Assembly (NCBI RefSeq): GCF_022376445.1
Contig: NW_025954982.1
Location: 186,001 to 250,000 of the forward strand
Length of the DNA stretch: 64,000 nt
From: Fomitopsis serialis
Taxonomy: Eukaryota > Basidiomycota > Agaricomycetes > Polyporales > Fomitopsidaceae
Reading direction: 5' to 3'
A program made the position numbers and the translations under genes. Within the stretch, counting starts at the first letter, position 1. Each line of letters opens with the position of its first letter. This document shows, one piece after another, positions 11,817 to 22,549 of this stretch. Below the pieces are notes generated by a model. It saw only the letters and a list, made by a program, of their open reading frames with translations. It ran no database searches and was not told the DNA's origin.

Positions 11817-14549
11817 GGGACAGGATGTACGAGGCCTAGCAAGACACAATGTAGGGGTCAGCTTATATACCGGCAAGGTGCAAGATAAGCGCACACAGAA
11901 CACCACTGCTCACCTTCCTGTAGTTTGAAACACTGTGACAAATTTAGCACGACATTGTGTCGTTGCGCAGCTTGCGCTAACGCTTCATGCGAGGGACGGA
12001 ACTCATGTATCCGTCACAACGGTGTATGGGGGGGCTGAATTGAGGTGCCGAGCAGCAAACATGACCACGAGCTGCTGCGTGCAAGGGTAATCATTTCAAC
12101 TAGCCTCGGTAGCCAACTTCTCGTCCTAAAGACGGCCTTTCAGCGCTTTTTGAATACGTTGGCGAATAACAGCAAGCAGACCTTTACGCGCTCTGACACC
12201 ACTAGTAGCTTCGTGACCTCTGCTTCATAGACATATCTTGCTTCGGCATGATCCTGTCAAATCCAATCGGATGGCACGGGGAAACTGCGAGTAGCGGTAG
12301 AACGTCCGATGGGGTAACCACAGACACGGCGGCGAGCCATAGGTCGGCAAATGGTACCGATGCCCGCGGAGGTTGACCCCAGAATGAAATCTTCCTAATC
12401 TGAACCCCTGCGGGTGTTATTTTGAGAATGAAGTGGAACAACGTCGCACAAAGAACTCATGTTAATACCTGATTCCAACTCCTCTCTGCCCAACATCTTG
12501 GGCGTCCACATGAAGGGCTCCGAGTGAGGACTAAGTGGCGCGCGTCAGCTAGTCGCCATGCGATACGAAAAGCTATGCACCAACGTTACACCCACTCAGC
12601 AACCAGAAGCGATTACGTATGATATATGAACTCTGCACGGTATGCGGGCGCTCAATTCAATGCGGTTACAACCAATAGCAAGTTCTGTTGTTCGTTCCGT
12701 TGCGGTCGGAAGTCGTTGTCAAATGTACGAGGCGGTCCAAGGCGGTCACTGTATCAACAGCCACGCTGTTACCTGTAGGTTGTCGCCGTCTCGCCACCGT
12801 GGTCCCTGTCGCGATTGGTGGATCTGAATCTGTGTTGTGGAGTTGTGAACACGTTCAGCCTAGAGTCTACGGCATTCTTACCACGCGACGGCCCTACTGC
12901 GTATAATTAGCAGCAACGTGCCATTGATGTAAGGACTCGGACCTGAAAGTCATGGTCGCAGATATCTTGATTCGCCTTCTGCTGTGCAATGCGGTACACT
13001 GTGAACTACTAGATGGTGCCCGCTCAGAACGCCATCTCCGGCCCGTTACATCGTGCAAGTATGGAGTGATGGCGACACCTCTCAAATGGCAGTGCACGAG
13101 GTTTGTTCATTTGTTCATAAGCGCAGAGCATAGACCATACCACTCTCATATCAATGGGTAGAGATGCCAGCGTGCTAGAGCAGATGATCAGACTCGGATG
13201 ATCGAGGAAAGGCACGTCCGTAAGAGCACTTGTGGGAGTTGTGACACGGAACATCGGTCGTCTCGGAACTTTCAGGAACCTTCTACAAGAAAGAGCAGGA
13301 TACAAATTCCAATTACAAGCGAAAGCGGTGCCCGGACTCAGATAAGTTGACTCGAATGCGAAATCGATGCTTGAGCCTGTTGAAACTTGACTTAGATGCA
13401 ATACGTCGAGAAATGGTGGAGTAGCATCGGACATACCTGCTATGCCACTCTTCATTTTTCAAATCGGAGACAATGATTTCAGGAGGTCCTGAGGAGGACT
13501 GCGCATCGAAGGTCCGAAGGCCAGAAGCATAGACGCGAGAGAGGTCTGCTTATCAGGGTCAGCACCTACCATGTGCTCGCGGGTACGTACCGCCCAGGAA
13601 TCGTGAATGTACACAGCTACCGCCTCAGCGCGCTCGCGCGACGCGCAACGTCCAGATGAGTCAGGACCTTCGAAGCATGCCGATGGGTCTCAGGCTCTCA
13701 GTGCGCAACCTGAGCTCTGAGTCACCGATCTGCTTTCATTTTGCGTTAGCACTGTCAGTGAAGCTTGAAGCTCGAGCCACGACGGGGATAGTAGAGATGT
13801 AGGCCAGTATGTCTGTTTGGTAAATAGCCAGGTCTGACAGAAGTCACACGCACTGAGGAATCTGTATGCATTTGAAATTGATTTTGAGCGTTGGGTGGAT
13901 TGACCCGATCAGATCTGGCGACGCTCACGGGAACATATACTACGACGCGGCCACAGAACGGCAACCATTTTGGCTCAGCGGTGTTAGTATCGCGACTGCA
14001 GTTCACCGCAAGTCTACGGCTATACAGCAATGTAGCATCTTCGATCGCAGGATACCGTCTTCCAAGCCCAGGTGTTAACGAACAGCTCGCTAATTTCAAT
14101 CATGATAACGTCGCATACTTAGCTTGCGCCTCTCCTTAGTAAGCGACTTGCCATGGGCCCGAGAGGGGCGGCGACTTAGCGTGTCATTGACAGTGTCGGA
14201 ACAGACATGCCAGAAGTCGTTTGTACGCTAACAGCGGCGGAGCGTCCCGATAGCGACCTAACGACCTATTTTGACCCGTGAAGCTTGCGTCCGAGCGTCG
14301 CAGTAATCAGATGGGCTTCCGAGTCTTAGCGAGTCATCGGCGAAAGCGTTCACCTCGAGTATGAAATTTCTGTCGCTGAGAGCACACTTCTATTCCGGGC
14401 CAGCAACACTGCGTATGTCAACGGGCATTGCAAGTCGGAGTCGCCCATTTCTTCTATATCTGTGGGGCGCGCGCTCAGGTATATTCTCGTATCATCTAAG
14501 TACAACATCATTGGATCACACTTCTTCCTTCTCTGCTGTGGATAAGCTA

Positions 14550-14602
<53 letters not shown>

Positions 14603-14924
14603 AGCTGGCATTAACGTTCGGCTCGGATATAAAACTTGACCGTCAACTGGCTGGCATCACAAGCCTAAGAAAGTACTCACCGGTCCCTGATAATGTCAGT
14701 GTGATGCTTTGAATAGAACTGGGGGCAGGGGACGAGGCACGTTAATCAATACAAGTCGAGCATTGATAGTACACCATAACTGCTCCATGAGCGAGCTTCT
14801 TTCCTGGCCGAGGTACAGCCAAACTCTAAGTATACACCTGTACAAGCTATTCATAGAGGGCCGTCTGGCGGCACATCCGCTTGTATGCAAGCCAGCCGAT
14901 CTTACACACAGCTCATCCCATATT
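11817..14924. other. Gene-poor stretch of about 3.1 kb
   Basis: No reading frame here gives a recognisable domain or a convincing exon chain. The longest, 143 codons at 13024-13455 on the minus strand, has no family feature and may be chance. The first few hundred bases after 11816 are the likely promoter of the oxalate decarboxylase gene. A trinucleotide microsatellite lies near the far end. The stretch may be decayed mobile DNA, but I could not find paired ends. Confidence 0.4.
14550..14600. repeat. Microsatellite (TAC)17
   Basis: Seventeen uninterrupted copies of TAC are read directly. It is not inside any supported coding sequence. Perfect runs of this length usually vary in copy number between strains. 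Confidence 0.95.
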
Positions 14925-16076
14925 CTACAACCTTGTCACGGACCACAGGAGCGCGTAAAATTTCGTGCCCGGTTCCGCCTGAATGTCTCTTCTCTCTATC
15001 TGCTTCAGCTCCGCCTCCACCCGCACAGTGCCCTTCTCGAAAACCACACCGTCCCAGAGCTCCGTCCAGCTATCCGGACAGTGGCAGAACATGTACGTTC
15101 CGGTCTGGCCCGGGACACCCTGTTCAGTTCTGAAGCCCTTCTCCTGGCGCCCGCCATGCATGCCGAAGACGAGTGAACCGGGTTGTGGTGAGAGAAGCCC
15201 TGCGAGAGCGCGCGCCAGCTGAAGCTGCTTTGCTTCGTCGAAGAGATGGAAGAGCGAAGACGCGTGGATGGCGGAGACATGCCCGAGTAGCGGTGTCAGA
15301 GTTGTGAGCCGAGACAGCTGCGGTGCCGGTGACTCGAGAAGCGAATAGAAGGGCGGTTCAGACTGTATAAAGTTAGGGTCAAAGGCGTCGCCGGGGATGA
15401 AAGGGACCGGGAATGTCTCTGGGTCAGTGTTGAAGAGACGATGTCCGAGCTTCCAGAAATCTTGCGAGCGGAGATGAAGATATTTTTGTATGAGCAGAAG
15501 CAGAATCCTGTACTCGCCTGATTCCAAGTCTGACGCAATGCAGTTCTCCCTTGGATAGCCATCGGCAATAGCTTTCCTAACATCGTTTCCGACTAAGACG
15601 CCGTGATGCACATATAGACATGCTGGAGATAGGCAATGCAAACGTACAGCAGCATCCGATGTCCAAGAATATAGCTCCTTCGCGCTCCTTCCCGAGACGT
15701 AACAGCTTCGGGTAGGCCGGCAGACGCGATATTTTGAGCCTGCAGAGCGCGTACGTGAATTGGGCGACACGCACTGATATTAGTTTTTCGGCGCGCATAC
15801 CTCATGAAGGCAAATCGACGAATGCACGGGTACGGATATACCTGCCCCAATTCACAGTATGACTAGCATTATTCGGTGACACCAATACATGCATACCGTC
15901 TCATACGCGTCCGTCTGGATCCTGGTGATATGGTCCTTCAGGGCCTGGTCATCAGCGATCCCGGTTTGCGACTTGTAGAAGGTGAGCTCCTCGTCATCCG
16001 GGTTGTAATAACTCTCGTCCAACGGAGGCTTCCCGGATATGATGTTGATCGCTGTCTTGGATTGAGACTCGGACAT
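14925..16076 (-). CDS. Fungal SAM-dependent methyltransferase-like protein
   Basis: Five exons fit, starting MSESQSKTAINIISGKPPLD at 16076. The first part carries DESYYNPDDEELTFYKSQTG. The joined core reads VYPYPCIRRFAFMRLKISRL, then FLDIGCCFGNDVRKAIADGY, which is a Rossmann motif I for SAM binding, then ASDLESDFWKLGHRLF and FPVPFIPGDAFD. The tail (FLFHLFDEAKQ region, GSLVFGMHGG, TYMFCHCPDSW) runs to the stop at 14925. The same core occurs in a large basidiomycete and ascomycete family of stand-alone methyltransferases, some of which sit in secondary-metabolite clusters. No such cluster is visible here, so the substrate is unknown. The intron at 15461-15517 uses GC as donor (CAG|GCGAGT); it is 57 nt, so retaining it would not break the frame. 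An upstream in-frame extension to 16379 is probably 5' UTR. Confidence 0.75.
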
Positions 16077-16527
16077 GGTGGTAGGCAATTGCAAGCAGCC
16101 GCAGCGGTCGCGGGTCGCGGACGATCCGCTGCGGCGGTCCGTCATTGTCCGGTTAGCCACCGACGCGTCGCGCAGCATCACGTGGCCAACAGGAGGCGGG
16201 AAGACGGTAAGAATCTGATTTGCACTCGCAGTATTGCACGAACTTGGCACGAACATTGACAATGCTCTCATCCCATCTTGATTTCCAGACATATACGAAG
16301 GCAACATGGGTATCCTCCATGTCGCACATGAGTACTTATCGTCATTTGGTCCGGTAACCTGGGATACTAGCTTTCCCATAATGCTGACCCCGGGACCAAC
16401 TCAAGCTGCCGCCGAGCTCTGCGCGGGTGAGTGCGGACTATAGGCATACTACGTGCGATGTACTGCCAATCATGGTAGGTGCTTTCTGTCTAGGGACATG
16501 ACATATAGTACTACTCAAACGTTGAAC
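16077..16527. promoter_or_regulatory. Upstream region of the methyltransferase gene
   Basis: This spacer of about 450 bp lies between the methyltransferase start and the left target duplication of the solo LTR. It should contain the promoter. No distinct motif was identified. Confidence 0.3.
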
Positions 16528-16532
16528 AGGTA

Positions 16533-16947
16533 TGTAAGGAGTGACTAGTTGTTACTAGTCCTCGATAGAACGATATTGAATCATTTAGTATGTTCACGAC
16601 CTCTATGGTATGTTATCGAAGGCTATGGAATATTCGAGAGTACTCGTGAAGATACAGAGTAGCTTACCAATGCGAGGATCGCTGCGAGTATATAGGAAGG
16701 GCCGAAACACTCGCAGACGACACGCTTTGCTGGTCAAACGTCTACCCCCTCTCGTCTCGCCTCTTGCCTCTCTCTTGTACCATCTACTGTACACCTGTAC
16801 CCGTAGATAGTACAATCCAACTCCTTTCTCCCCTTTCTCCCTTCTCTCGCCCTCCTCGTCGGCCTGATCACCCGTCGAGCCCCTTACCTAAGCAAACCGC
16901 GTGAGGACTGAACCCTTTCGTACAAGGCGTAAACTCGTCTTGTTACA
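16533..16947. mobile_element. Solo LTR of an LTR retrotransposon, with 5-bp target duplication
   Basis: The 415-bp unit begins TGTAA and ends TTACA, the usual TG...CA inverted ends of a fungal LTR. It is flanked directly on both sides by AGGTA (16528-16532 and 16948-16952), a 5-bp target duplication. Inside there is a TATA-like TATATAG at 16689-16695 followed by a pyrimidine-rich region, as expected for the LTR promoter and R region. No gag or pol sequence and no second copy lie next to it. I infer that recombination between two LTRs removed the interior. The orientation is suggested as plus by the TATA position, but is left open. Confidence 0.72.
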
Positions 16948-17106
16948 AGGTACCATTAGTAACCTGCCTGCCGCCCCTGCCAGCTCCGAGTCATGATATG
17001 ACATTCCAAGCACCATTTACTTACAAAACGAACAGTGAGATCCATTTTGTTTTATGCCCAGGAAGGACTCACCTAGAGGCTACGCCGCATCCTTGCTCAG
17101 ATCCGA

Positions 17107-17115
17107 ATCTCGGTG
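17107..17115. repeat. Left 9-bp target site duplication of the MULE
   Basis: ATCTCGGTG lies directly outside the left inverted repeat and is identical to 22541-22549. A 9-bp duplication is the signature of Mutator-like insertion. Confidence 0.88.
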
Positions 17116-17160
17116 GAGTATGTACCAAAGTAGTAACAGTAACACTGCGCCAGTGTTACT
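17116..17160 (+). repeat. Left terminal inverted repeat of the MULE
   Basis: The 45-bp end matches the reverse complement of 22496-22540 apart from two differences in the outer six bases. Its inner half is itself a palindrome: CAGTAACACTG-CGC-CAGTGTTACTG at 17137-17161. Further copies of CAGTGTTACTG follow near 17192 and 17233. Confidence 0.9.
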
Positions 17161-17254
17161 GTCTGAGCTCTGTGAATAAGACCGGACGTACCAGTGTTAC
17201 TGCGTGCGCTTTGCGAATAAGACTGAAGGTAGCAGTGTTACTGAGGGCGCGTCG

Positions 17255-17279
17255 GGGGCGCGCGCCAAGCGCGCGCCCC
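17255..17279. repeat. GC-rich perfect hairpin inside the left end of the MULE
   Basis: GGGGCGCGCGC and GCGCGCGCCCC form an 11-bp perfect stem around a CAA loop. A related GC-rich alternating tract lies in the right end near 22375-22392. Confidence 0.8.
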
Positions 17280-17688
17280 GCCCATCAGGGCACGTGACAA
17301 ATGTAACCATGTGTGACGCGCAGCGCGTCGACTTAGCGTTGCTCCTGGAGTCAGCGTTGAAGATTAAGAAATATGGTTTTGCACACGCACTAGGTGCGCC
17401 TGAAAAACACTAATACCGTAGAGAACAGTTGTGGGAAAGAAATATTGCGAGCAGGGTGAGCGAAGAAACTGTTGTAACGCATGTGGCGCTGGGCGCTTGC
17501 GCTCGAGTGGCTACTAGTAATTAGTAGTAGCCCGTCTGGCGCACCTTCCAGGCAAGGTTTCCGGGTTTCCGCTACTTAAGGAACGTCTCGTGTATCCTCC
17601 ATGAGAGATTGCTGCACAGACATAATGATGTAAAATACACATGGCACATCTCCTACGATGTACTGAGGCTGCAGTCCTTTCCGCGGAT

Positions 17689-20600
17689 TCAACCACTGGC
17701 ACTGCCAGTGCGTCCCACCAGCGCCGGAATGTAGCAAATTTTGAGCGGCGAGTTGAAGCCTCGATATGCACGCGGTTCATCTTTCGTCACCTCGTCCTCA
17801 GGCGGAGTTGATATGGCTTCCTCGAGCTGCCCATGGCGAGGGTTCTCCAGGACACCGTCGAAGTCCGAAGCTTCAACTTGAAGTTGATTGTCGTCGAGAT
17901 ATAGTATCTGCGGACTTGAAGCCACTGCACTGGACTCGGACGTGGACGATTCTGGCAGAGCGTGCGAAGGCTGACCGTCGGCCGGCGTGAAACTTGGAGG
18001 GACAGAGGAACCGTTATCCGAGTTGAGAACTGAAGCGGCACCTTCATCGATGACCGTCGAAGACCCAGCGGGGTCGTCAGCAACGTCTCCGTCTTGATAC
18101 TTCGTCGGCCTCGTCTTCTTGCGTGCACCTGTTGCCCTGAGCGACTTTGTCTGGTCCTTCAATGTTTTGATCTTTGCCTGCGCCTCTCGTTGCTGCGCCT
18201 GTGCTTCAGCAAGCTCCACTTCCAGCTCTGTAAGCTGTTCCGAGGCTGCCGTGCGAGCACTTGCTTGTTTGTGCCTCGATGTCGCGCGACGCATGTTCTC
18301 ACGCAGGCGCTGGCTGAATTCATTTCGGTGGTTGGGAAGAATGCAATCTTCCTCGGCTTTACGAATTTTCGTCAAGATTGTTGCGTCAAGTTCACGTGCA
18401 CTGCAACAGATGTCAGCACAAATTTACTGTGCCACGATGAACAGTAATAAGTATACTCACAGCTGTATGGAATCAAGCAGTGGCAGGTTCGTTCCAGTAT
18501 GCTGATTCGTAAACGGATGTGCACTTTCATTGAGGTTCGTATTGGCCGGAATCAAGTCCCAATCGTCCGCCGGAATCTTCGACAGGTGCTTGTTCACAGA
18601 GGCCCAAAACCAAGGATGTGGCTTCTTGTCTGCGTACCAATCTAGTACGAGCATACAAAAGTGTGCGAGTAGTAAGCAATTTATTGCTGAGAACATGTAA
18701 AACATGTGTTACATACCCCGAATAGCTTTGTGCGAGGAGGTCGCGCACCAGTGTTGGAACTCAGACAGCTCTTCTTCCGTCTTCAGGTATGGAAACTGAC
18801 GAATGCGCTTCATAACATCATCTGGACACGAATTACTGAGATCAGTGAATTTCCTGAGGGAAATCAAATATCAGACTCATGCAGTACAACTTGAACCGTG
18901 CGACATGCACATACCGGTCCAGGTGAACCATACACGTTTTAAGTATACGTTGGATAATGACCTGTGGATCGCTATCATTGATGTTCGTCTCAGCAGGGTT
19001 GTTGAGACGCAGAAGAACGTCCCCGCATGCTTCGGCCTGTGGTTTGCAGCCATCCACAACAATACCTAATAGACCACAGCCATGCATGAATTTGAACTTC
19101 ACTGCCTTGCCCGTAACATCCTTGACAGTTTTCCACAAGGCAGTCCACATGAGATCGAATGCTTCGCGTGTTTCTTCGGTACAGTAGATTCGGGCATAAG
19201 TTACACCTATTATGAGCAAAATGACGATGTGAGTACTAAAGAATGATGCAAAAGTGGTTGCCTCTGAACGTACGCATCTGGAGCCGGTCATACCAGAGGG
19301 TGGCCTCCCACTCCTTCCATTTCCCGTGGACACGTTTGTAGGTGTTGTCGTGCAAGGTGGCTTTGGCGCTGTGCAGGAGTGCCGCGAGGCCGCCGTACAT
19401 TGTAACAACAACACGCGTACTACCATCCGCAAAAATGCGGTGGATATAGCGGTCAATTAGAGGAAGAGAATTGAACTCCTTCTCGTAAAGCGCCATAACA
19501 CCTAGGTAGACACATTGAGGCTGTGCATTCTGACGATGGCAGGTACATGGACGTGCACTGCAACACATACCTTCAAGTCCAAGTCCATGCGGAAAGGCAT
19601 CATGTCGTATGTTTTGAATTATCTTTGCACGGTGACGGCGGTTGGATAGGGCGGGATCAAACTCTGATGGCGTCAGCCCGCCCATAAGCCCTTGCGTGCT
19701 CTTAGCTATGGCAATAGAACATCAAATTTCAGACTCCATTGTACATTTTACATGCGGAAATACTTCGTACCCCGGTCCACCTTCCCAACTGTTAGCCCAT
19801 GAAGCCCGATTGCCTTCACTGCATCACTGTACTTCTCCTTCGCCTCCCGGGAAGGCTTCGTCAGCGCAGGCGTAGGATGGTTGTGTGCGCCTTCAAGCAT
19901 GACAATTGCACGCCGGTCATCATTGTCTATCGGGGTCCAGATACGGATTCTTGAGGTGCATTGACGTCGTTTCAGATTACCGAGTTTGGGTGTAGGCACA
20001 GCACTATCGTCATTGTACTCTAGATGAGTGTACGCTGTTTACAGCATCAGGTGCTTGTCCAGTGTAACTGAATTGATGAACTTACGGCACTGTTTTCGCC
20101 CTTTCCCACCACTTCGGCAGGGAACAACGTATGCGCACTCGCCACCAACCACTGCGCTATCTTCAGCATTGTGCTTCGTACTCGCATTCGTCTTGCACAT
20201 GTCGAGTAAGAGCTGCTCATCTATGTAAGATGGAATCGGGATGAATGTGTGCGATCTGGGCTTGTCACCCGTTCGGTAACCAGAGCACCCGAAGAACATC
20301 TCTTTGCCTGTGTTGCTCATCTATGGAAAGACTAGGTTAGTCAATACTGAATGTGCAACTCGTTGACATCACAAACCTCCTTGAAGTGCCGCAGAATTGG
20401 CGTCGGCTTGACCGAGCTATCAGTCGCACACTGACACTTGAAATCCCGGTGGACTTCCGTGTAGAAACTAGAACTACGTCAATTTCGAGCTTCAAGACAA
20501 ACAGAGTTTCACGACATACCTCGCTGCTTGACGCAGCTTCGATGTTCCATCTTCCTCACTTATTGCACGGATAGCCTCCCAGAATGCCCGTCGGTCTTCA

Positions 20601-21957
20601 TCATTTGGTTGATATCGTTGTATGCCCTCGAAAAGGGCCGAGTCGATGAATTCGCAGTGGAATACTCCCTGACATTCATGCTGCGCATAGCGGCATGGAA
20701 CTGCTTCTTTATCGCCAAAGGCCGAGACCATGACCGGTCTGTTGACGTAGCCTGCAGTTCCCTTGCCCCAAGCGTCCTGATCCTGGATGACAATCATGTT
20801 TGCATGTGAGATTGCAATGATAGCCTTGTAGAGGAACTGCCACGCACCTCTGCCTTAATGACTGCCGCCATGGACATCAACTCCCCATCAGTATCCTTCC
20901 ACCGGTTCCTCAGATGCTCGGCTCTGAGGTCGAGCAAGAATGCGAAGCTCTCCCCCGGCTCTGGGACCTCCCAGCAGCGTGGAACGTCAGTAAGGATCTT
21001 GAGCTCGCGGACACTCCGTTCACGTGTGATGACAATCTCCGGTTCGTCGGATTCTTCATTCTCGAGCTTCCGGTCACCTCTCTTTGGCTTCTTCTTTCCT
21101 CGTGGCCGTGGCAAAGATGGCTTGGGTTTGTCGACATCGTCGTCAAGGTCGCTATCTTCAATCTCGATGACCTCCTTGAGCTTCCTCTTGCCTTTAGCAA
21201 TAACGTGTGCCTTTCGCGGTGTCGCATGTCGGTTTGGCAGCTGGTGAGAAGCATCCGAGTCCAGATCATCTCTTCGGACCTCGAGTGGATGAAGCTCCGG
21301 CTCAGAACTCATCGACGGGGACGGAGAGCTTGGCGGAAGGCTAGCGTGACCATCAGGCTCAGAATCGAGGACAGCATCTCCCCAGGTCGGGATCATAGGC
21401 GCGGACCAGGCTGCATCAACAGCGAGATCATCTGGTGGCCACAGCTCAAGTTCCGGGTCAAGTTCAAATCTAGTGAGGAAGTCTCGTGAAAACGCGAACA
21501 CGGTAAGAGAAGACAAATTATCTTACCGAGATACATGCTTTGCAGGAGATTTGACGGGGGAGCCGAGCTGTAGCGGGCGCAGACGAGGTCTTTGAACTGT
21601 CTCCGAGTCGTCAACGAGACGCGGGGCCGGGGTGCGTCTCTGGGGTGTTCTGAGCTGCGATGGTGCGTGGGACTGAGTCCTCTGCAGGTAGCCGACGACC
21701 CAGATCTTGAAGTTGTCGATGTCTAGCCACTCTAACGCATTCCGAGCATTGAACATCTCCAAAGGGACAGGAAGAACGTCCTCAATGGCACCGAGAGTCT
21801 AGTTCTTTCGAGTCAGTAAGGTGCTCGCACATTGATCAACAACAGCGCTCACCGAATCACGGTAGGCCAGTATTGCATCTTCGCCTACAGTGTCGAGTAT
21901 GCGGCGGAATTGACGACGCCTCTCCGGGTCATCCTTGTCATAGACAGTCGCCATCAT
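17689..21957 (-). CDS. MULE transposase with WRKY/GCM-like zinc finger
   Basis: The exons join from MMATVYDKDDPERRRQFRR (21957) to a stop at 17689, giving a protein of roughly 1,000 residues or more. Order: an N-terminal part with acidic and Lys-rich low complexity (KGKRKLKEVIEIEDSDLDDD). Then a conserved block, DQDAWGKGTAGYVNRPVMVS and RYAQHECQGVFHCEFID. Next a Cys/His cluster that resembles WRKY-GCM1 zinc fingers (FFGCSGYR... C... PCRSGGKGRKQC ... LEGAHNHPTPALTKP, about 20300-19860). After that comes a DDE-like domain: LHDNTYKRVHGKWKEW, GIVVDGCKPQAEACG and NLNESAHPFTNQ are candidate D, D and E sites. The C-terminus is a coiled coil (SEQLTELEVELAEAQAQQ) and an acidic Ser-rich tail. Exon joins such as DSIQL|ARELDATILTKIR keep the frame. 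It is expected to bind the element ends and move it. The class is well supported by the 9-bp duplication; the three catalytic residues are my assignment. Confidence 0.72.
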
Positions 21958-22495
21958 AAAGGGACGGAGAGCACAGACTTAGAAGGCGAGATGAGACGCA
22001 ACACCATTCCGATGGCAGACAGCATTGCCCGTATTTATACGAAAATGTTCGGCCAAAGCGTACAAGAACAGTGGGCCACAGACATATATTACCCGAGTGG
22101 CCATGACCACTACTCTTTGTGAAAACAATGAGGCCGTGGTGCCAGTGGTTTGCCGTCGTGCTAGCCTAGTAATACTAGTGCTGGCCTGCGAGACTCGCCA
22201 CTGTATGTACATGCTACCTATGTGTTTGATGGGCAATTAGCCGTGTTAAGACTGCAACACAAATCAGGACGCACCTCATGAGCTCGCCGTCAACGCGAGC
22301 AATGTTGAGCCTCAGTGGTAGTGGCACGCGCGGCCTTGCGGGATGAGAGAAGGAGTGATACCGAATAAGGGAAGACGCGCGTGCGCGCGCCAAGCCACCG
22401 CCTCCCGCCGCGATCCTAGTAACACTGGCTTCCTCGGTAACACTGGCTTCCTCGAGTAACACTGGTGAGTCGAGTCTTACTGGTTACGGCAAAGG

Positions 22496-22540
22496 AGTAA
22501 CACTGGCGCAGTGTTACTGTTACTACTTTGGTACGTCCTC
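22496..22540 (-). repeat. Right terminal inverted repeat of the MULE
   Basis: This is the inverted partner of 17116-17160. Inside it lies AGTAACACTG-GCG-CAGTGTTACTG. Further copies of GTAACACTGG occur at about 22418, 22436 and 22456, so both ends carry several spaced copies of the same short word. Confidence 0.9.
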
Positions 22541-22549
22541 ATCTCGGTG
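22541..22549. repeat. Right 9-bp target site duplication of the MULE
   Basis: ATCTCGGTG follows the last base of the right inverted repeat and matches 17107-17115 exactly. Confidence 0.88.

Larger units (their letters stand above)
17116..22540 (-). mobile_element. Complete Mutator-like DNA transposon (MULE), 5,425 bp
   Basis: The two ends are 45-bp terminal inverted repeats that differ at only a few bases. The outer bases read GAGTATGTACC on the left and, as reverse complement, GAGGACGTACC on the right. Perfect 9-bp direct repeats (ATCTCGGTG) flank it. The body holds a single intron-rich gene on the minus strand with a zinc-finger domain and a DDE-like domain. The subterminal regions are studded with CAGTGTTACT-type repeats. 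A 9-bp duplication together with a zinc-finger DDE protein points to the Mutator-like class; hAT (8 bp), Tc1 (TA) and Harbinger (3 bp) do not fit. The perfect duplication and open exons suggest a recent insertion. Confidence 0.85.

Noticed and set aside
13024..13455. 143-codon open frame on the minus strand in the gene-poor region
   Set aside because: No domain, no signal peptide, no splice-supported extension; its length is within chance for GC-rich fungal DNA.
14550..14600. Poly-Tyr coding repeat
   Set aside because: The frame across the TAC repeat gives Tyr, but the surrounding frame has no features and is not spliced to anything.
9586..16076. Secondary-metabolite cluster around the methyltransferase
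   Set aside because: No synthase, P450 or transporter lies nearby; the only neighbours are oxalate decarboxylase and mobile DNA.
17116..22540. KDZ or hAT transposon instead of a MULE
   Set aside because: The 9-bp duplication and the C-C-HxH finger fit MULE; no hAT dimerisation motif or TET/JBP partner gene is present.
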